Shown one piece after another: positions 50,225-60,223 of a DNA stretch of 64,000 nt (the stretch's first letter is position 1; each line of letters begins with the position of its first letter). The stretch comes from Psychroserpens ponticola (GTDB taxonomy: Bacteria > Bacteroidota > Bacteroidia > Flavobacteriales > Flavobacteriaceae), in NCBI RefSeq assembly GCF_023556315.2, contig NZ_CP116221.1, forward strand, positions 3,362,001 to 3,426,000, in the 5' to 3' direction. The translations under genes were made by a program, and so were the position numbers. Below the pieces are notes generated by a model. It had not been told where the DNA came from and did not search any database. It saw nothing but the letters and a program-made list of their open reading frames with translations.

Positions 50225-53080
50225 ATGAAAAATTACTACATATTACTCATTACCCTTTTAATTTCATTTACGATTAATGCTCAGATTGTTGACATACCTG
50301 ACCCTGTTTTTAAAGACAGATTAGTTAACGGTTATTGTGTTGATTCAGATGGTAATGGTAGTGCAGACACAAATGCAGACACAAATAATGATGGTGAAAT
50401 TCAAGTCACAGAAGCATTAGCTGTTACTAATCTTTATCTTTACTGTTTTAACTCATCTTGCCAATTTTCTTCAGTGGAAGGATTAGAAGCTTTTACAAAC
50501 CTTGAATACTTAGAACTTTCTAACCATAACATTACTTCATTAAACGTAACTACGCTAACCAATCTTAATACATTTATTTGTAGATCCAATAATTCATTAA
50601 CTACAATAGAGTTAGGATCTTTACCTAACCTAAGCTCTCTAGAATGTGGTGGTAGTCAATTGACCTCACTAGATGTAAGTTTACTTACAAACCTTACTTC
50701 TTTAAAGTGTACTGGTACTCAATTAAGCACGTTAGATGTAAGCGGATTATCTAATCTCTCAACGTTAGAATGTCGATATAATCAAATAAACACGTTAACT
50801 CTTGGCACACTATCAAATCTCAATTATTTGGATTGTAGTGATAATCTATTAAGCACAATAGACCTAAGTGGCTTGACAATTACAACAACATTAAACTGTG
50901 TTAATAATCAACTAAACTCACTAAATATAAGTGGGTTAACAATTTTGGAGCGATTGTATTGTAATAATAATCAAATAACCAATTTAGACGCAAGTAATTT
51001 GTTAAACTTGGATGTTTTGGCTTGCAATGATAATGAATTAACCAATTTAAAGATTAGTGGCTTAACAAGTTTAACATCTCTGTCATGTAATAATAATCAA
51101 TTAAGTACATTAGAGCTAAGTTCTCTTGTGAATCTTGAAGGATTAGCATGTTCAAATAATCAATTAACCTCTTTAAATTTAGATTCTGCACCATATTTAG
51201 TATCTCTTAATTGTGGTTTTAATCAAATCGCAACTTTAGATCTCAGTTTACAAACTAATCTTAATTCTTTATCCTGCGGTTCAAATCAATTAACAGAATT
51301 AGACATAAGCCCTTTAGTAAATCTCAATACCTTGGATTGTAGTTCTAATCAAATAAGCGAATTAGATTTTACTAATGTGTCTTTAAGCAATCTCTATTGC
51401 CAAAATAATTTATTAACCTCTATAGATGCTAGCAATATGACTGCGCAATTTTTGAATTGCGCAAACAATCAACTAATAACTTTAAACATTAAAAACGGTT
51501 ATATTAATAAAAATGGCGAAATACTTAGTCCATATGACTTACGCCTTCTTGACTTCAGTAATAATCCTGATTTAATAAATGTTTGTGCTGATGATGAACC
51601 CATCTATGCAGGAAATTGGCCCTATTATGAATTGAATATTGTTCAGAATTTAATTAATCAATATGGATACACGACTTGTGCTGTTAATGGATATTGTTCC
51701 TTTACACCAGGTGGTGAATTTTATACTATAGAAGGAACTGTAATTCTTGATAGTGACGATAATGGTTGTGATAATAATGATTCTGGTTTTCCTAATTTAA
51801 ATTTTGGTATTACTGATGGAACAGAAACTGGTAATTTTATTGCAAATAGTTCTGGAGCCTATATGATTCCTGTTCAAGAAGGGTCTCACACCATAACTCC
51901 AACTTTTGAAACCACAAGTTACTTTACTATTTCACCATCTAATGTTAGTATATCGTTTCCCACAGATGCAAGTCCGTATATGCAGGATTTCTGTATCACA
52001 CCAAATGGTGAGTTTAATGATTTAGAAATTACCATCATTCCTTTAGGAGTTGCTCGTCCTGGTTTTGATGCTAATTATAAAGTGATTTATAAAAATAAAG
52101 GAACTACTAGTTTGACTGGTGATATCGATTTTGATTTTGCAGATAACCTTATGGATTTTGTTTCTGCTTCTCCTACTGAAGACACGCAATCTCTAAACCT
52201 ATTAACTTGGAATTTTAATGATTTAGAGCCATTTGAAAGTCGTGAGATTCTATTAACAATGAATATCAATTCACCAATGGAAACACCTCCTGTAAATGGT
52301 GATGACGTTTTGGTTTTTGATGCTTCTGTAAATTCTTCGGAAACTGATGAAACACCAGATGATAATACCTTTGAACTTCAACAAACTGTAGTCAATTCTT
52401 ATGACCCAAATGATAAAACGTGTTTAGAAGGTGCTTTTATCACACCTGAAATGGTTGGCGATTATGTACACTATATGATTCGTTTTGAAAATACTGGATC
52501 TGCTAATGCTATAAATATTGTAGTTAAAGATGATATTGATAGACTTACCTATGATTTGTCGTCACTCATTCCTTTACATGCAAGTCATGATTATGTTGCA
52601 AGAATTAAAGACAATGCATCAGACCATTATGTAGAATTCATTTTTGAAAACATCAACTTACCTTTTGATGATGCCAATAATGATGGTTATATCGTTTTTA
52701 AAATTAGAACACTTAACACTTTAGAATTAAATGACACTTTTGAAAATGATGCCGAAATTTATTTCGATTTTAATTTCCCAATCATTACTAATAATGAACA
52801 AACTACAATTGCGACTTTAAGTACTGAAGACTTTGAGTTGGCAAATAACTCGATTTCGCTGTATCCTAATCCGGCGACCAATCATCTAACTTTAGAATCG
52901 AAGCAAGCTATTAAACATATATCTATTTACGATATTTCTGGTAGACTCATAAATGAGGTTGCTTTTATTGGCACAAAAACAGAATTGACAATTTCTACTG
53001 AAGCGCTTTCAGCAGGCACTTATTTCTTAAAAATTAAAACGGAAACTGGTGACATTGTGAAACAATTAATAAAAGATTAA
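50225..53080 (+). CDS. Secreted leucine-rich-repeat protein with T9SS sorting domain, copy 1
   Basis: A 951-residue exported protein. The ATG at 50225 begins the signal peptide (ITLLISFTINAQ); the 39-residue upstream extension is not credible. After IPDPVFKDRLV come about 18 bacterial LRRs of ~21 residues, consensus NQLTSLDLSGLTNLxxLxC, with a recurrent C and N at the turn. Then two Ig/beta domains with DxNGCD motifs, a DUF7619-like domain ending in IYFDFNFPIITNNEQTT, and the type A sorting domain from LYPNPATNHLTLE. It is likely surface-bound adhesin-like material. The neighbour 3 bases downstream is a paralogue. Confidence 0.9.
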   Translation: MKNYYILLITLLISFTINAQIVDIPDPVFKDRLVNGYCVDSDGNGSADTNADTNNDGEIQVTEALAVTNLYLYCFNSSCQFSSVEGLEAFTNLEYLELSNHNITSLNVTTLTNLNTFICRSNNSLTTIELGSLPNLSSLECGGSQLTSLDVSLLTNLTSLKCTGTQLSTLDVSGLSNLSTLECRYNQINTLTLGTLSNLNYLDCSDNLLSTIDLSGLTITTTLNCVNNQLNSLNISGLTILERLYCNNNQITNLDASNLLNLDVLACNDNELTNLKISGLTSLTSLSCNNNQLSTLELSSLVNLEGLACSNNQLTSLNLDSAPYLVSLNCGFNQIATLDLSLQTNLNSLSCGSNQLTELDISPLVNLNTLDCSSNQISELDFTNVSLSNLYCQNNLLTSIDASNMTAQFLNCANNQLITLNIKNGYINKNGEILSPYDLRLLDFSNNPDLINVCADDEPIYAGNWPYYELNIVQNLINQYGYTTCAVNGYCSFTPGGEFYTIEGTVILDSDDNGCDNNDSGFPNLNFGITDGTETGNFIANSSGAYMIPVQEGSHTITPTFETTSYFTISPSNVSISFPTDASPYMQDFCITPNGEFNDLEITIIPLGVARPGFDANYKVIYKNKGTTSLTGDIDFDFADNLMDFVSASPTEDTQSLNLLTWNFNDLEPFESREILLTMNINSPMETPPVNGDDVLVFDASVNSSETDETPDDNTFELQQTVVNSYDPNDKTCLEGAFITPEMVGDYVHYMIRFENTGSANAINIVVKDDIDRLTYDLSSLIPLHASHDYVARIKDNASDHYVEFIFENINLPFDDANNDGYIVFKIRTLNTLELNDTFENDAEIYFDFNFPIITNNEQTTIATLSTEDFELANNSISLYPNPATNHLTLESKQAIKHISIYDISGRLINEVAFIGTKTELTISTEALSAGTYFLKIKTETGDIVKQLIKD

Positions 53081-53083
53081 ACT

Positions 53084-55492
53084 ATGAAAAATTACTACAT
53101 ATCTCTCGTTGCCCTTTTTATCTCTTTTACTTTAAATGCACAGATTATTGATATTCCTGACCCATTATTTAAAAATTTATTGGTAAATGGCAATTGTGCA
53201 ATTTTAAATAATTCAGGTACTTATGAGGATGTTGATACTAATAATGATAATGAAATTCAAATTAATGAAGCACTAGCCGTAACAAAGTTAAGACTATCTT
53301 GGCAACAAGGTTTTTCTTCAGTCGAAGGAATAGAATATTTCACAAACCTTGAGGAGTTAATTTTTATTGATACGACTAATTTAACTTCAATTGATTTAAC
53401 AAATAATACTAGCCTTGAAACCATAAAAATTGAAAATTGTCCAGCTTTAACTTCTTTTAATATTAATGGCTTAGTTAATCTAGACTTCCTCTCCTGTACA
53501 ATAAACAACCTTACAGAAATAGACTTGAGCACTAATATTAATTTGACTGAAGTATATATTACAGACACTTGGGTTAATCCTGATTCGATTTCAACTTTAA
53601 CTAATATAATTATCAATCCTTCGAATGTGATTGAGACATTTGTACTATACAATTCTTTAATTTCAGATTTTGATTTTAGTATTATGCCTGAATTACAAAC
53701 TTTAGATTGCAGATACAATCAATTTACCGAATTAGATATTAGTTCAAATCCATTATTACAAGTAGTAAATTGTAGTAATAATATGATTTCTAATCTAGAT
53801 TTAAGTTCAAATCCATTACTTGAAACACTTTATTGCAATTTTAATATGTTAACATCATTAGATATTAGCAACACACTAATTAAAGAACTTCAATGTTCTT
53901 TTAATCAGCTTGAAACTTTAAATTTGAAAAACGATGTATATAATAAGGAATATTGTTTTAGTTCTGATTGCTATGGATGGATTAATTATAATCCGAACTT
54001 GGCATATATTTGTGTAGATGATGAACTTTTCAATGGTAATAGTGAGTTTGAACAAGTTCTAAGTTATATTGATTATTTTGGTTATAATTGTGTAGTTAAT
54101 TCGTATTGCTCTTTTGAACTAGGTGGAGAATTCTATACCATAAATGGTAATACAAAAATTGATTTAGATTACAATGGCTGTGATATAAACGATACTGTTT
54201 TACCACATGTAAATTTTGAAATTACAAATGGATCTGAAACTGGGAATTTCATTTCTAACACTTCTGGAGATTATTCTATTCCTTTGGGAAATGGTTCTCA
54301 TACCATAACTCCTATCCTTGAAAATCCGAGTTATTTTACAGTAACTCCTTCAAGTCTTACAGTTGATTTTCCAACAGATGCAAGTCCGTTTATGCAAGAT
54401 TTTTGCATCACGCCAAATGGTACATTTAACGATTTAGAAATCACTATCATTCCCTTAGGTGTTGCTCGTTCTGGTTTTGATGCCAATTATAAAATCATCT
54501 ATAAAAACAAAGGGAATACTTCGCTTTCAGGAGATATCAATTTTAATTTTCAAGATGACCTTATGAATTTTATTTTGGCTACTCCTACTGAAAATTCTCA
54601 ATCTCCAAATACCTTAACTTGGACATTCAATGACTTAACACCATTTGAAATTCGTGAGATTGAATTGACCTTGAATTTAAATACACCAATGGATCCAGTT
54701 CCTTTAAACGATGGAGATGTGTTGTCATTTATTTGTTCTATCAATTTTTCGGAAACTGATGAAACACCAGATGATAATACCTTTGAACTTCAACAAACTG
54801 TAGTCAATTCTTATGACCCAAATGATAAAACCTGTTTAGAAGGTGCTTTTATTACACCTGAAATGGTTGGTGATTATGTACACTATATGATTCGTTTTGA
54901 AAATACAGGATCTGCTGAAGCTGTAAACATAGTGGTAAAAGATGATATTGATAGAACCAAGTATGACTTATCGTCACTTGTTCCAATTACTGCTAGTCAT
55001 GACTATGTTGCTAGAATTAAAGATAATGCTGTATTCCATTATGTAGAGTTCATTTTTGAAAATATCAACTTACCTTTTGATGATGCCAATAATGATGGTT
55101 ATATCGTTTTTAAAATTAGAACATTGGATACTTTAGTGTTAAATGACACTTTTGAAAATGATGCTGAAATTTATTTCGATTTTAATTTTCCAATCATTAC
55201 TAATAACGAACAAACGACAATTGCCACTTTAAGTACTGAAGACTTTGAGTTGGCAAATAATTCAATTTCACTATATCCTAATCCGACGACCAATCATCTT
55301 ACTTTAGAGTCAAAGCAAGCTATAAAGCAAATCACGATTTATGATATTTCTGGCAGATTGATAAATGAGGTTGCTGTTATTGGTACAAAAACAGAGTTAA
55401 CCATATCTACTGAAATGCTTTCAACTGGGACTTATTTTGTAAACATTAAAACGGAAACGAGTGAAGTTGTGAAGAAAATTATTAAAGAATAA
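53084..55492 (+). CDS. Secreted leucine-rich-repeat protein with T9SS sorting domain, copy 2
   Basis: An 802-residue paralogue of the gene before it, starting 3 bases after its stop. Signal peptide LVALFISFTLNAQ, then IPDPLFKNLLV and a shorter LRR block with about nine recognisable units (for example LLQVVNCSNNMISNLDLSS). The Ig-like, DUF7619-like and sorting domains (LYPNPTTNHLTLE) are close to copy 1, and stretches of the DNA in the C-terminal half are almost identical. It was probably produced by tandem duplication, followed by LRR divergence. Same expected destination. Confidence 0.9.
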   Translation: MKNYYISLVALFISFTLNAQIIDIPDPLFKNLLVNGNCAILNNSGTYEDVDTNNDNEIQINEALAVTKLRLSWQQGFSSVEGIEYFTNLEELIFIDTTNLTSIDLTNNTSLETIKIENCPALTSFNINGLVNLDFLSCTINNLTEIDLSTNINLTEVYITDTWVNPDSISTLTNIIINPSNVIETFVLYNSLISDFDFSIMPELQTLDCRYNQFTELDISSNPLLQVVNCSNNMISNLDLSSNPLLETLYCNFNMLTSLDISNTLIKELQCSFNQLETLNLKNDVYNKEYCFSSDCYGWINYNPNLAYICVDDELFNGNSEFEQVLSYIDYFGYNCVVNSYCSFELGGEFYTINGNTKIDLDYNGCDINDTVLPHVNFEITNGSETGNFISNTSGDYSIPLGNGSHTITPILENPSYFTVTPSSLTVDFPTDASPFMQDFCITPNGTFNDLEITIIPLGVARSGFDANYKIIYKNKGNTSLSGDINFNFQDDLMNFILATPTENSQSPNTLTWTFNDLTPFEIREIELTLNLNTPMDPVPLNDGDVLSFICSINFSETDETPDDNTFELQQTVVNSYDPNDKTCLEGAFITPEMVGDYVHYMIRFENTGSAEAVNIVVKDDIDRTKYDLSSLVPITASHDYVARIKDNAVFHYVEFIFENINLPFDDANNDGYIVFKIRTLDTLVLNDTFENDAEIYFDFNFPIITNNEQTTIATLSTEDFELANNSISLYPNPTTNHLTLESKQAIKQITIYDISGRLINEVAVIGTKTELTISTEMLSTGTYFVNIKTETSEVVKKIIKE

Positions 55493-55822
55493 TTACAACT
55501 CTTTAGAAGGGTCCCAATACACCTTGTCTAAATCTTGAATTTGATTTTCAATAACAACAATACCTTCGCTTTCTAGCAATTGTTGCATAAGGTTAGTGCC
55601 ATCAAAATGATGCTTTCCTGTTAATAATCCTTTTCTATTTACAACACGATGTGCAGGTACATCTTTTCCATGAGAACCATTCATCGCATAACCTACCATT
55701 CTGGCGCTTCGTTTTGCACCTAAATAATTAGCAATCGCTCCATAACTTGTTACTCTTCCAAAGGGAATTAGTTTTGCAACCTCATAAACTTTATCGAAGA
55801 AGTTTAAAGTCTCAGGTTTCAT
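55493..55822 (-). CDS. Alkyltransferase-like protein (ATL, MGMT-related)
   Basis: A 109-residue member of the MGMT/Ada DNA-binding domain family. The helix-turn-helix region IPFGRVTSYGAIANYLG and the flip-site region are present, but the catalytic PCHR motif is PAHRVVN, with Ala instead of Cys. That is the hallmark of alkyltransferase-like proteins, which bind O6-alkylguanine and recruit nucleotide excision repair rather than repairing it themselves. It is 4 bases downstream of the LysE-like gene, in the minus-strand run trmB-lysE-atl. Confidence 0.93.
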   Translation of the reverse strand: MKPETLNFFDKVYEVAKLIPFGRVTSYGAIANYLGAKRSARMVGYAMNGSHGKDVPAHRVVNRKGLLTGKHHFDGTNLMQQLLESEGIVVIENQIQDLDKVYWDPSKEL

Positions 55823-55823
55823 A

Positions 55824-56453
55824 TTAAAGATCTAATAAAATATTAATCAATGTTGCTGCTGCTACTATTGCTGTAATGATCCCAATACTTTTATTCATGT
55901 TTTTTTGAGATGTGAACTTTTTATTATTTATTTTATCAAAAAAGAAAATATAAACATAGAGCATTACAAAGGTTCCCATTGCAGCTCCTGAGCAATAGGT
56001 TAAAATACTCATAGGATCAAATGCAAACCAACCAAATCCTGCAATAGAAATAGTCATGTAAGCTTGATATGGTATTGGAAACACATTAATAGCAGATAAA
56101 AAGACACCTTGAAAAAATCGGCTTTCTTTACTTTTACTATCTGGTTCAATATCTGGTTTTGGAGATGTTTTTGCTATGAACAAAAAATAAATTGTAATTA
56201 ATACAAAAATGACTAGAGCGACTTGCCTTAAGATTTCGACTGTGTGTGGATGATTACTTAAATAACGAGCAAACATGGCAGCAATATAGGTTTGTAAAAA
56301 AACGACTAAACATACTCCAATTGAAAACACTATTCCTCTATTATAGCCTTCTTTCAAACTGATTTTTGCAGCAGTCATATTTAATAATCCTGGAGGAATA
56401 ACACCCATTAATGCGATAACTAATCCAAGAAAAAAAATGACAGTAATATTCAA
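55824..56453 (-). CDS. LysE family transporter
   Basis: A 209-residue inner membrane protein with six hydrophobic helices of the LysE/RhtB exporter superfamily: FLGLVIALMGVIPPGLLNM with the GxxPPG-like loop, SLKEGYNRGIVFSIG, and the middle cytoplasmic loop with basic residues. Substrates in the family are amino acids such as lysine or homoserine, and others; this one is not assigned. It lies 3 bases downstream of trmB in the same direction and 1-2 bases before the ATL gene. Confidence 0.85.
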   Translation of the reverse strand: MNITVIFFLGLVIALMGVIPPGLLNMTAAKISLKEGYNRGIVFSIGVCLVVFLQTYIAAMFARYLSNHPHTVEILRQVALVIFVLITIYFLFIAKTSPKPDIEPDSKSKESRFFQGVFLSAINVFPIPYQAYMTISIAGFGWFAFDPMSILTYCSGAAMGTFVMLYVYIFFFDKINNKKFTSQKNMNKSIGIITAIVAAATLINILLDL

Positions 56454-56456
56454 AAT

Positions 56457-57131
56457 CTAATTAATTTTAAACCTAATATACGTAATTGGTTTGTTATGCT
56501 CTAAATATTGCGATTCATAAAAGGTTTGAATGCTTGTAACATCTTCAGGACTACCTTCTTGTTTATACACATCATGATTAGCATAAAGCACTTCATGACC
56601 TTCGCCATGTAAGAGTCCAAGCGTGTAACCATGCATAAACTCACTATCAGTTTTTAAGTTCACAATTCCATCAGATTTTAAGATGGTTTTGTATCGTTTT
56701 AAAAACTGAGCGTTTGTCATTCTATGTTTGGTACGTTTATATTTTATTTGTGGATCTGGAAATGTAATCCAAATTTCATCTACTTCATTTTCACCAAAGG
56801 CAAAATCTACAAGTTCAATTTGAGTTCTTATAAATCCAACGTTTGGAATTTCTTCTTCAATAGCTGTTTTTGCGCCTCTCCAAAATCGTGCGCCTTTAAT
56901 ATCGATACCAATAAAATTCTTTTCTGGATATTTTTTAGCTAAAGCAACAGAATACTCTCCTTTACCACATCCTAATTCTAATACCAACGGATTTGAATTC
57001 TTGAAAAATTTAGATGTCCAGTGTCCTTTATATTCAAAATTATTGGTTACCAATTCATCTCGCGATGGCTGAATCACATTAGCAAACGTTGCGTTTTCAT
57101 TAAAACGCTTTAATTTATTTTTACTTCCCAC
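56457..57131 (-). CDS. trmB: tRNA (guanine-N7-)-methyltransferase
   Basis: SAM-dependent enzyme that forms m7G46 in tRNA. The 224 residues carry the SAM loop LELGCGKGEYSVALA, the IGIDIKGARFWRGAK strand, the substrate motif FPDPQIKYKRTKHRM and the C-terminal TYIRFKIN. The FPDPxxKxxHxxxR-like motif is present in the Bacteroidota variant. It heads a minus-strand unit with the LysE-like and ATL genes. Its own promoter box is at 57151. Confidence 0.95.
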   Translation of the reverse strand: MGSKNKLKRFNENATFANVIQPSRDELVTNNFEYKGHWTSKFFKNSNPLVLELGCGKGEYSVALAKKYPEKNFIGIDIKGARFWRGAKTAIEEEIPNVGFIRTQIELVDFAFGENEVDEIWITFPDPQIKYKRTKHRMTNAQFLKRYKTILKSDGIVNLKTDSEFMHGYTLGLLHGEGHEVLYANHDVYKQEGSPEDVTSIQTFYESQYLEHNKPITYIRFKIN

Positions 57132-57150
57132 AATTAATTTAATATTTAGA

Positions 57151-57182
57151 CAAAATTAAGGAAACATATTAGTTTATCTTTG
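57151..57182. promoter_or_regulatory. Divergent promoter pair for trmB and the glycosyltransferase
   Basis: Minus-strand TAATTTTG (57151-57158) and plus-strand TATCTTTG (57175-57182) both fit TAnnTTTG and point in opposite directions, 16 bases apart. Confidence 0.5.
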
Positions 57183-57240
57183 TTTTTATCTGTCATGTTT
57201 AAAATAGAATAGCATTGATTTACCAAAACAAATTCTGCAC

Positions 57241-58308
57241 ATGCAATATCAACCAAAAAAGCGAATATTAGTAGCGCCATTAAATTGGGGTTTAGGACAT
57301 GCTACCAGATGCATTCCGTTAATACGTGCTTTGCTAACAAATAATTTTGAAGTTGTCATTGCAAGTGACGGAATTGCCTTAAAATTATTACAAAAAGAAT
57401 TCCCGAAACTAGAATCTATTGAATTGCCTTCATACAATATATCGTATGCAAAAAATGGACAGTTCTTCAAATTAAAGATGCTTCAGAATTCTCCAAAACT
57501 AATCCAAGCCATTAAAGCCGAAAAGAAGGCAACTAAAACTATTATTAAAGATTATCGCATAGATGGTATACTTTCAGATAACAGATTAGGTGTTCATAGT
57601 AAACTTATTCCTTGTGTTTTTATGACACATCAACTAAAAGTGTTAAGCGGAAATACAACGTGGTTAAGCACAAAAATGCATCAAAAAATAATTAAACGTT
57701 TTGATGAATGTTGGGTACCTGACACTATTGGTCTAGATAATTTAAGTGGAAAACTTGGTCATACAGACGTATTTGATATTCCTATAAAATATATTGGACC
57801 ACTTAGTCGCTTCAAAAAAACAGATTGTAAAATAAAATATGACCTTATGGTTTTACTTTCTGGACCAGAACCGCAACGCACACTTCTACAAGATTTACTA
57901 TTAAAAGAACTAAATACTTATAAAAGGAAAGTTTTATTTGTAAAAGGCATTGTTGATGGTGAACAAAAACCATCTATTAAAGATCACATAACAAGTTATA
58001 ATTTTATGACTAGCGAAGCTTTAGAACACGCAATAAATGAAAGTGACATTGTGTTATCTAGATCTGGCTATACAACAGTTATGGATTTAGCCAAACTTGA
58101 AAAAAAAGCATTTTTTATTCCTACTCCTGGTCAATTTGAACAGGAATACCTTGCAGAACGATTAACAAAACTTGGATATGTACCAAGTTGCAAACAAAAG
58201 GAATTTAAAATTGAAATGCTTAATTCTATTGAAGGTTTTAGTGGTATAAAAACCACAAATTACAATACGAATTACAAAAAATTATTCCGACTTTTCAAGG
58301 GTAAATGA
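57241..58308 (+). CDS. Glycosyltransferase of the MurG/GT28-like superfamily
   Basis: A 355-residue GT-B protein. The N-terminal motif NWGLGHATRCIPLIRAL is typical of MurG-type sugar-nucleotide transferases; the C-terminal donor domain shows LSRSGYTTVMDLAKL and FIPTPGQFEQEYLAERL. A UDP-sugar:lipid acceptor reaction is expected, but neither is identified. It has no membrane segments. Its 3' end overlaps the convergent histidine kinase gene by 27 bases. It stands alone and divergent from trmB. Confidence 0.85.
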   Translation: MQYQPKKRILVAPLNWGLGHATRCIPLIRALLTNNFEVVIASDGIALKLLQKEFPKLESIELPSYNISYAKNGQFFKLKMLQNSPKLIQAIKAEKKATKTIIKDYRIDGILSDNRLGVHSKLIPCVFMTHQLKVLSGNTTWLSTKMHQKIIKRFDECWVPDTIGLDNLSGKLGHTDVFDIPIKYIGPLSRFKKTDCKIKYDLMVLLSGPEPQRTLLQDLLLKELNTYKRKVLFVKGIVDGEQKPSIKDHITSYNFMTSEALEHAINESDIVLSRSGYTTVMDLAKLEKKAFFIPTPGQFEQEYLAERLTKLGYVPSCKQKEFKIEMLNSIEGFSGIKTTNYNTNYKKLFRLFKGK

Positions 58309-59325
58309 AAACTCACTTCCAACACCTAAATCACTTTCGACATAGATTTTCTCATCATGAGCTTCAATAATGTGTTTAACGATTGAAAGTCCGAGACCAG
58401 AACCTCCTTCTTTACGAGAACCACTTTTATCAACTCTAAAAAATCGCTCAAAAAGTCGTGTCAGGTTTTCTTTAGAGATTCCTTCACCATTATCTGTGAC
58501 TCGAACAATCACTTTGTTTTTGATTAAATTTTCCACGCTAATTTCTGTAGTACCTTTTTCTCTTCCGTATTTGATAGAATTAACAACGAGATTTGTGAGT
58601 ACTTGTTGAATTCGTTCTTTATCGGCAGAAACCATAATTGGACTATTATAATCCATATCAAAAGTCAAAGTGATTTTCTTTTTAGAAGCTTTCATTTCTA
58701 ATAAATCAAAAACACTTTCAACCAACTCAACAATATCAAAAGTTTCAACATTTAACCTCAAATCGCCTACTTCTAGCTTAGTAATCATGTCCAAATCTCT
58801 AACGATATAAATAAGACGTTCTAGACCTTTACTAGCTCTATTCAAATATTTTTCGCTAACATTTTTATCGTTGATTGCTCCATCAAGCAAGGTTAATAAA
58901 TAGCCTTGAACAGTAAACAAAGGTGTTTTAAGTTCGTGAGATACATTACCCAAAAACTCTTTACGATATTCTTCTCTAACTTTTAACGTTTCAATTTCAA
59001 CCTTTTTATTACGAGCATACTTATCAATTTCTTGAGTAAGCGTTGCCATGTCTGTCGTGATAGGCTGTTTTCGTAAGGTTGAAGATTCTAAAAGCGTCAA
59101 ATCGTCGTAGATTTTTTTAACGCGTCTATAAATAAAACGTTCTACTCTATATTGAATAACAATAAAAGAAATAAGGAATGTGAACACTGCAAAAGAAAGT
59201 AAATACAGTACATCAATTGAATGTAATACATACAAAAAAACACTCGATAAGAGCGTTAAAAAAATTGTGATATACAATGACGTTTTAAAAGCAAACTTGT
59301 ACGTTTTTTTTATTTTATTTTGCAT
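58282..59325 (-). CDS. PhoR-type sensor histidine kinase
   Basis: A 347-residue kinase: two membrane helices near residues 13-60 with almost no periplasmic loop, a HAMP-like linker, the phosphoacceptor FLGNVSHELKTPLFTV, and the ATPase domain with N box NLVVNSIKYG, DNGEGISKENL, FFRVDKSGSRKEGGSGLGLSIV. I take the ATG at 59325, which overlaps the regulator stop as TGATG; the preceding TTG adds one residue. With the OmpR-type regulator it forms a pair like PhoR-PhoB. The missing sensor loop means the signal is probably read inside the membrane or by a partner. Confidence 0.92.
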   Translation of the reverse strand: MQNKIKKTYKFAFKTSLYITIFLTLLSSVFLYVLHSIDVLYLLSFAVFTFLISFIVIQYRVERFIYRRVKKIYDDLTLLESSTLRKQPITTDMATLTQEIDKYARNKKVEIETLKVREEYRKEFLGNVSHELKTPLFTVQGYLLTLLDGAINDKNVSEKYLNRASKGLERLIYIVRDLDMITKLEVGDLRLNVETFDIVELVESVFDLLEMKASKKKITLTFDMDYNSPIMVSADKERIQQVLTNLVVNSIKYGREKGTTEISVENLIKNKVIVRVTDNGEGISKENLTRLFERFFRVDKSGSRKEGGSGLGLSIVKHIIEAHDEKIYVESDLGVGSEFSFTLEKSE

Positions 59326-60008
59326 CAATCTACAAACTTATAACCAACACCTTTAACAGTTTTAAAGCTTTTGTCTCCAATTTTTTCACGAAGTTTTCTA
59401 ATATGAACATCAATAGTTCTTCCACCAACAATAACTTCATTACCCCAAACTTTATCTAAGATTTCTTCACGTTTAAAGACCTTACCTGGTTTTGTTGCTA
59501 ACAAAGATAACAATTCGAATTCTTTTCGAGGTAAAATGATTTCTTTGCCTTTAAGAGATATTTTATATTCTTCTCTATTAATAATTAAATTACCAATTTT
59601 AATAATGTCTTCTGAAGCTTCTTCTTCTTTAAGTCGTCTTAATAACGCTTTAACTTTACTAACCAAAACTTTAGGCTTAATTGGTTTTGTAATGTAATCA
59701 TCAGCTCCTGCGTCAAATCCTGCCATTTGAGAATAGTCTTCACCTCTAGCCGTTAGAAATGTAATGATCGTATTGCTCAAATCTGGAACTTTTCTAATTT
59801 GTTCACATGCTTCAATGCCATCCATTTCTGGCATCATCACATCCAAAATAATTAACTGAGGCTTTTCTTTTTTTGCCATTTTAACCGCTTTGAAACCGTT
59901 TTCAGCAGTAATTATCTGATAGCCTTCTGTAGATAAATTGTAACCAACAATCTCTAAAATATCTGGTTCGTCATCAACTAATAAAATTTTAATATCTTTT
60001 TTTTTCAT
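59325..60008 (-). CDS. OmpR/PhoB-type response regulator
   Basis: A 227-residue regulator. The receiver domain has VDDEPDI, phospho-acceptor Asp in LIILDVMMPEMDG, the conserved Thr in FLTARGED and Lys in YITKPIKP. The C-terminal winged helix has LPRKEFELLSLLATKPGKVF, RTIDVHIRKLREKIG and the wing TVKGVGYKF. It is the first gene of the pair, with the kinase start overlapping its stop. The regulon is unknown, although the pair matches the phosphate-response (PhoB-PhoR) type. Confidence 0.93.
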   Translation of the reverse strand: MKKKDIKILLVDDEPDILEIVGYNLSTEGYQIITAENGFKAVKMAKKEKPQLIILDVMMPEMDGIEACEQIRKVPDLSNTIITFLTARGEDYSQMAGFDAGADDYITKPIKPKVLVSKVKALLRRLKEEEASEDIIKIGNLIINREEYKISLKGKEIILPRKEFELLSLLATKPGKVFKREEILDKVWGNEVIVGGRTIDVHIRKLREKIGDKSFKTVKGVGYKFVD

Positions 60009-60223
60009 ATTTAACTTAGTATTAAAAGTCGATTGACTTAAATTTTAGGTTTTAAAAATCCTATGTAAAGATATGATATATATCAAAAAATTTACAAACC
60101 TCATTCCATTAATAACATTAAGTTAACCTTCTTATGACGCTCTAGAAACATTTAGAAGAAAATATTTAGTTTAACATGTTTTTGGTATAAAAATTGGTGA
60201 TTTATTACTAAATTATAGCTGTG

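Noticed and set aside
50225-51480. Regular repeats that could suggest a CRISPR-like array
   Set aside because: The period is about 63 bases and the repeats are translated as leucine-rich repeats; no spacer structure or cas genes.
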